Under the pieces are notes generated by a model. That model was not told the origin of the DNA. It searched no databases and saw nothing but the letters and a program-made list of their open reading frames with translations. This document shows, in pieces, positions 60,213-64,000 of a stretch of DNA of 64,000 bases. Positions within the stretch are counted from its first letter, which is position 1. The number at the start of each line of letters is the position of its first letter. This DNA is from Sorangium cellulosum (GTDB lineage Bacteria; Myxococcota_A; Polyangia; Polyangiales; Polyangiaceae), in the NCBI RefSeq assembly GCF_002950945.1, contig NZ_CP012673.1, positions 8,756,501-8,820,500 on the forward strand, read 5' to 3'. The position numbers and the translations under genes were made by a program.

Positions 60213-60527
60213 ATGACCAGCCCCGTCGACAGCAGCGATGTGTTCCTCATCCCGATGCCCGGCAATCGCGTGGCGCGGATCCCGCGCGCGGTCCTCGAGC
60301 GCTACGTCGATGAGGCCGCGCGCCTCGCCCACGACCCGTGCGCGGCGGAGAACGACGTGACGGCCCACTCGATGTCCGTCGATCCCGCGACCGGCGCGAG
60401 CGCGTGGCATACCGAGTGGGAGCTCGGGCCGTGCGATTACACGGACGAGAGCGGGTTCCCGCAGAGCGCCTATACGTGGCACCGCCACCCGCTCGGGACC
60501 GAGTACACCGAGATCTACCAGAAGTGA
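60213..60527 (+). CDS. Hypothetical 104-residue protein
   Basis: It starts at ATG 60213 with AGGAGAG upstream (MTSPVDSSDVFLIPMPGNRV). N-terminal ARIPRAVLERYVDEAARLAH is a helix. The C-terminal half is rich in aromatic and His residues (ASAWHTEWELGPCDYTDESG, then YTWHRHPLGTEYTEIYQK) and has two cysteines. Not recognised; the short helical leader with a polar, aromatic tail could suit a small structural or processed peptide, but I do not claim this. It is the first gene of a coupled operon: its stop overlaps the GTG of the lipoprotein gene (GTGA). Confidence 0.65.
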   Translation: MTSPVDSSDVFLIPMPGNRVARIPRAVLERYVDEAARLAHDPCAAENDVTAHSMSVDPATGASAWHTEWELGPCDYTDESGFPQSAYTWHRHPLGTEYTEIYQK

Positions 60528-61882
60528 GCGCGCCCCGGTCGACCTCGCCCCGCGCGCCCCGGCGGCCGGCGGCGCCGCTGCTCGCCGCGCCCCCCCTCGC
60601 CGCCGCGCTCCTCCTCGCCGCCGCCTGCATCGAGCGCGGGTACCCGCTCGCCGCGAGCGGGCAGGTCGACATCCGCGCCGACGTCGCCGGGCCGCTGTTC
60701 GCGGCCGACACGCTCGACGTGGAGGGTAAGCCGGTGCCGCCCCGACAGAGCCCGTGGCGCACCGCGGTCTCGCTCCAGCTCACCGAAACGAACGAGCCGG
60801 CGTACGGCGCCTACGTCGAGGTCCGCGTGGTCCCGAGCGAGGCGCTCGCGCTGCACGCGGTCGACGACGAGACGGGCGACGGCGTGAGGGGCGACGGCGA
60901 GACGGGCGACGAGACGGACGACGGCGCGTCGTGCAGCGTGCGCGACGGCGCGTTCCGCTGCGTCGCCGGCACGCAGGGCTACGCGCGGTTCATCGCCGCG
61001 TCCGAGGGCGACTGGTCCGGCGAGGCGCGGCTCGTCGTCGCCTGGGCCGACCGCACCGAGGAGCTCCCGATCACCGTGCTCCCGGCCGGCCTGCCGGAGG
61101 ACGCCACCAACTTCGCGCTCATCGCCGGCGGGCTCGGCGAGAACGACCGCGTGCTCGCGACCTACCTCCCCCTCACCTGCACGATCGGCCCCCTGCCGGA
61201 CGACCTCGGCGCCACGTGGCGCCCGGGCGCGATCCGGGCGCGCGAGGCGCGCGTCCGCGCGTCGCCGCCCCAGAACGCCCCCGGCGTCGTGGAGCACGCC
61301 CCCGTCATCGTCGAGTCGCTGCACAGCGAGGCCGCCCTCTCGCTCGCCCCGGACTGCAGCGAGCGCACGACGCGCCTGCGCGTGCTGCTCGGCGCGACCG
61401 GGGAGAGCCCGCCCTTCACCCTGTGCTTCAGCGACCTCGGCGGCGACGTGAGGCTCGCCGTGAGCTCGGGGCAGAAGGTGATCGAGCCGGCCCCGGCGCT
61501 CACCGTCGACCCCGAGCCGCGCCTGCTCCGCGTGCGCGCCCTCCGGAGCGTCGTGACCGCGGGGACGCCGGGCGACCTCTTCGAGGTGAGCGCCTACAAC
61601 GCCAAGCGCGTGCGCATCGCCGTCCCCGTCGACCTCCGCGCCGGCGACGACCGGGTGATCGCGCTCGGCGAGGCGTCGGTGACCCTGCGCGGCGAGGACA
61701 GCGAGGCCACCATCGTCCAGGGCGTCGCGGTCGCGCCGGGCACGACCGAGCTCCGGGTGACGCCCCGCCTGCTCGCGAGCCCCGAGTGCACCTCCGAGCC
61801 CGTCACCGTGGTCGCGCCGCCGCCGCCGCCGCCGGACCCGGAACCGGAACCGGAGCCGGGCGACGGCGGGGGGTCGCCGTGA
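60524..61882 (+). CDS. Lipoprotein of unknown function with Pro/Glu-rich C terminus
   Basis: 452 residues from GTG 60524, overlapping the previous stop by 4 bases. The signal region PLAAALLLAAACIERG carries a lipobox with Cys at residue 35. The body is beta-rich (GQVDIRADVAGPLFAADTLD, WRTAVSLQLTETNEPAYGAY, VEVRVVPSEALALHAVDDET, CVAGTQGYARFIAASEGDWS, EARLVVAWADRTEELPITVL), suggesting repeated Ig-like or similar sandwiches, with a terminal PPPPPPDPEPEPEPGDGG tail. No enzyme motif. It is probably attached to the outer membrane and cooperates with the secreted protein encoded next (GTGA overlap at 61879). A frame extending upstream to 60338 is out of phase with the first gene and is not used. Confidence 0.72.
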   Translation: MSAPRSTSPRAPRRPAAPLLAAPPLAAALLLAAACIERGYPLAASGQVDIRADVAGPLFAADTLDVEGKPVPPRQSPWRTAVSLQLTETNEPAYGAYVEVRVVPSEALALHAVDDETGDGVRGDGETGDETDDGASCSVRDGAFRCVAGTQGYARFIAASEGDWSGEARLVVAWADRTEELPITVLPAGLPEDATNFALIAGGLGENDRVLATYLPLTCTIGPLPDDLGATWRPGAIRAREARVRASPPQNAPGVVEHAPVIVESLHSEAALSLAPDCSERTTRLRVLLGATGESPPFTLCFSDLGGDVRLAVSSGQKVIEPAPALTVDPEPRLLRVRALRSVVTAGTPGDLFEVSAYNAKRVRIAVPVDLRAGDDRVIALGEASVTLRGEDSEATIVQGVAVAPGTTELRVTPRLLASPECTSEPVTVVAPPPPPPDPEPEPEPGDGGGSP

Positions 61883-64000
61883 GCGCGCGGCGGCCCGCGC
61901 TCGTCCTGGCGAGCGTCGCGCTCGCGGTCGCCCTGGCGGCGCCCGCGCCGGCGCCGGCGCAGGACGACCCGGAGGTGGGCTCCGGGGAGCCGGGGGTGGA
62001 GGCGCCCGAGGCGACGCCATCCCCGCAGCGGACCACGTCCGCGCCGGCGGCGCTCGCGGTCCCGGCCGACTTCGGCGGCAGCCTCCAGGTCGTGCGCGGC
62101 CCGGCCCGCGCGAGCGGCGCGGGCGGCGCCGCGGGGCCGGGCGGGCCGGAGATCTTCCCGGACGCGCGCCGCGTGTGGATGAGCGTCCGCGACACCGATC
62201 CGGTCCCGATCGAGGCCGCGCGCCGGGGCGGCCGCTGGCTCTGCCGCGGCGGCGGCTGCGCGGCGCAGGCCGGCGATCCGGGGCAGAGCCCGGTCGGCGA
62301 CCAGATGCTCCGCTCGATCAAGCTCCAGACGCCGACGCTGCCCCTCCCGCTCACGGTCTGGGGTCGGCTCGGCGAGGACGGGCAGCGCCTGCTCGACTTC
62401 GATCCGGTGCTGCTCGGCCGCCGCTCGTACCGGCACGCCTGCGCCTACCGGCCCGTGGCCGAGCCCTCGCGGGTGCCCGCGGGCGCGCCCGGCGGGCCCG
62501 CCGGGGCGCCGCCGAGGTCGTCGCCCTCGCCGGATCACGTCGAGATCTGCCGCGACGGCCGGCCCGAGCCGCCGCCGGCCGACGCGGGCGAGCTGACGCT
62601 CGGCATGCAGTGGCCGAGGCAGTCGGAGATGGCCGACTTCCATTACCTCGCGATCGTCGACAGCTGCGGCAACGCGCGGGTGCAGCCGTTCCAGCGCACC
62701 TTCACGGTGCCGGTCCTCGAGGTGGCCTCGGGCGGCTGCGGGCGCCCCGACGGCAAGGTGCTGCGCGTGTTCCCGGGCGGCGGCTGGCTCCGCGTCACCG
62801 CCTTCAACCTGCACGAGCCCGCGGCGGGCAACGTCGTCAACGCGACCTACCGGGTCACGATCCCGCCGCTCGAGAACCTGGTCGAGTCGAACCCCGCGCG
62901 GCTCCTCTTCCCCGATCCCCACGCCGACGACCTCAAGGTCGACTGCGGCCCCGCGCCGATCGCGCCCGGCGCGGATCCGGCGAGCCTCCCGCCGCCGCCG
63001 GGGAGCGCCCCCCCGCCCGGGCCGCCGGGGCCCGGGGCGGCCCCGCGGAGGGGCCAGCGGCCCGCGCCGGGGCAGGCCTCGCGCCCTGGGCCGCAGCCGC
63101 TCGCGCACGGCGCCGTGGTCATCTCGCCGACGCCGCTCCGGCTGGGGAACTGCCGGATCCGGCTGACCGGCCAGGCCAAACACCGGCTCGTGGCGCCGCT
63201 CGCGCTCCACGTCTCGCTGACGCGCACCGACGTCCTGCGGGGCGGCGCGCCGATCGAGCTCCTGGCCGAGGGCACGTGGATCGTCACGCCGAGCAACGCG
63301 GAGTTCCCGCTCCCGCCGCTCGCCGAGGACTTCGACGGGGACGCGCGGCTCAGGCTTTCGGTCCACAGCGATCCGCTGAGCCCTCTCGGCAAGGTGGTGC
63401 TGCTCTCCGACGCCGGGCGCGTCGCGAGCTCGCTGCGCTCGAGCGAGCCTTCCGACCCGGAGCGCGCCCGGCGCCTCGTCGGCTCGGTCGCCATCCACTC
63501 GGTCCCGCTGTGCGGCGAGGACAACTTCGAGACGCTCGAGGCCGCGGGGAGCTGCTTCCGCGCGTACCTGACCGTCCCGGCGATGCTCGCGACCCTGCAG
63601 ATCACCCGGGCGCCGTGGCTCGAGAGGCCGCTCGTCACGCGGAGCGTGCTCAGCGCGGTCGGCGTCGCGCTGGCGGTCGACCGGTACGACCCGGTGGAGC
63701 GCCGGGCCTTCCCGATCGCGGCGCAGCTCGGCGGCTTCGTGCAGACGCTCGGCGAGGGCCGGGTGGGTCTGCTCGGGTACGTGGGCGTCGCGCCGACGGT
63801 CCCGATCCTGGGCTCGGGCGGCAACACCACGTCGTTCGGCTTCCTGGCGGGGATCGGGCTGGAGTACATCACGAACGAGGCCGGCCCCGACGAGGGGCTC
63901 AAGCCGGCCGCGTTCGTCTCCGCGGTCGTGCAGATCGGCCAGGCGGCCCCGCAGGTCTCCACGACCGGCCGGGCGAGCTTCGGCACCTACGCGGGCGACT
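61879..64000 (+). CDS. Large secreted protein, incomplete at the right edge
   Basis: From GTG 61879 (overlap GTGA with the lipoprotein stop) the frame is open to the window end, at least 707 residues. The signal peptide is ALVLASVALAVALAAPAPAP, cleaved near AQDDPE. The N-terminal part is rich in Pro, Gly and Ala. Middle segments (LLDFDPVLLGRRSYRHACAY, MADFHYLAIVDSCGNARVQP, GRPDGKVLRVFPGGGWLRVT) are beta-rich with scattered cysteines. The last 150 residues (FPIAAQLGGFVQTLGEGRVG, LLGYVGVAPTVPILGSGG, FLAGIGLEYITNEAG) look like the alternating strands of an outer-membrane beta-barrel. It is therefore probably an outer-membrane or surface-exposed partner of the upstream lipoprotein. The function is unknown. 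Confidence 0.72.
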   Translation, partial: MSARRPALVLASVALAVALAAPAPAPAQDDPEVGSGEPGVEAPEATPSPQRTTSAPAALAVPADFGGSLQVVRGPARASGAGGAAGPGGPEIFPDARRVWMSVRDTDPVPIEAARRGGRWLCRGGGCAAQAGDPGQSPVGDQMLRSIKLQTPTLPLPLTVWGRLGEDGQRLLDFDPVLLGRRSYRHACAYRPVAEPSRVPAGAPGGPAGAPPRSSPSPDHVEICRDGRPEPPPADAGELTLGMQWPRQSEMADFHYLAIVDSCGNARVQPFQRTFTVPVLEVASGGCGRPDGKVLRVFPGGGWLRVTAFNLHEPAAGNVVNATYRVTIPPLENLVESNPARLLFPDPHADDLKVDCGPAPIAPGADPASLPPPPGSAPPPGPPGPGAAPRRGQRPAPGQASRPGPQPLAHGAVVISPTPLRLGNCRIRLTGQAKHRLVAPLALHVSLTRTDVLRGGAPIELLAEGTWIVTPSNAEFPLPPLAEDFDGDARLRLSVHSDPLSPLGKVVLLSDAGRVASSLRSSEPSDPERARRLVGSVAIHSVPLCGEDNFETLEAAGSCFRAYLTVPAMLATLQITRAPWLERPLVTRSVLSAVGVALAVDRYDPVERRAFPIAAQLGGFVQTLGEGRVGLLGYVGVAPTVPILGSGGNTTSFGFLAGIGLEYITNEAGPDEGLKPAAFVSAVVQIGQAAPQVSTTGRASFGTYAGD

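Overview
The window is a very GC-rich chromosomal stretch of myxobacterial type, most like a Sorangium/Polyangiaceae genome. I infer this from strong GC bias at third codon positions, many GTG starts, and a gene stock dominated by large signalling proteins (Ser/Thr kinase with beta-propeller, sigma-54 activators with FHA domains, hybrid histidine kinases) and secreted multidomain lipoproteins. No rRNA, tRNA, CRISPR array, intact transposase or replication origin was seen.

Region 1 (1-4.7 kb, minus strand) holds a tandem duplication of a three-gene partner-switching module: an HATPase-fold protein, a STAS-like protein, and a cytoplasmic LacI/periplasmic-binding-type sensor fused to a SpoIIE/RsbU-like PP2C phosphatase. 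The second copy runs off the left edge. Region 2 (4.7-14.7 kb) mixes intact genes (a TPR protein, a divergent ECF41-type sigma factor/AhpD pair, a GAF-PAS histidine kinase with a single-domain response regulator) with many gene fragments. The fragments include tails of a kinase and of a sigma-54 activator whose full versions lie at 24-31 kb, a piece of a TPR gene, a decapitated nuclease toxin with a probable immunity gene, and four copies of a dispersed repeat (called R here). A six-unit 22-bp array of palindromes precedes region 3, a 2249-residue RHS/YD lipoprotein with NHL repeats (14.7-21.5 kb).

Region 4 (21.6-31.5 kb) carries a decayed sigma-54 activator, a second TPR paralogue, an intact FHA sigma-54 activator, a 1595-residue kinase/P-loop ATPase/propeller protein and a Uma2 nuclease-fold protein. 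Region 5 (31.6-37.4 kb) has two near-identical GxxExxY genes in a repeated segment of about 765 bp. Each gene is bracketed by inverted arrays of a CCAAGGACG-type repeat, and an empty bracket lies at 5.2 kb. Between them is a divergent LysR / DoxX-nitroreductase unit, followed by an orphan ribbon-helix-helix antitoxin and a degenerate tandem repeat. Region 6 (37.4-45.7 kb) encodes an FHA protein and a group of secreted proteins (OB-fold, Kelch, EGF-like lipoprotein, choice-of-anchor-L/thrombospondin-3). Two of these share a conserved upstream sequence, and one is fused at its 5' end to a fragment of another.

Region 7 (45.7-64 kb) is more conventional: an unusual AraC-receiver-LuxR fusion regulator, a GT39-type membrane glycosyltransferase, a three-gene ABC-2 exporter operon, an amidase, a quinoprotein-like propeller enzyme, a hotdog thioesterase, a MetE-like protein coupled to a hybrid histidine kinase, and a translationally coupled operon of a small protein, a lipoprotein and a large secreted protein that leaves the right edge. 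All functional calls come from reading motifs; no database search was run.
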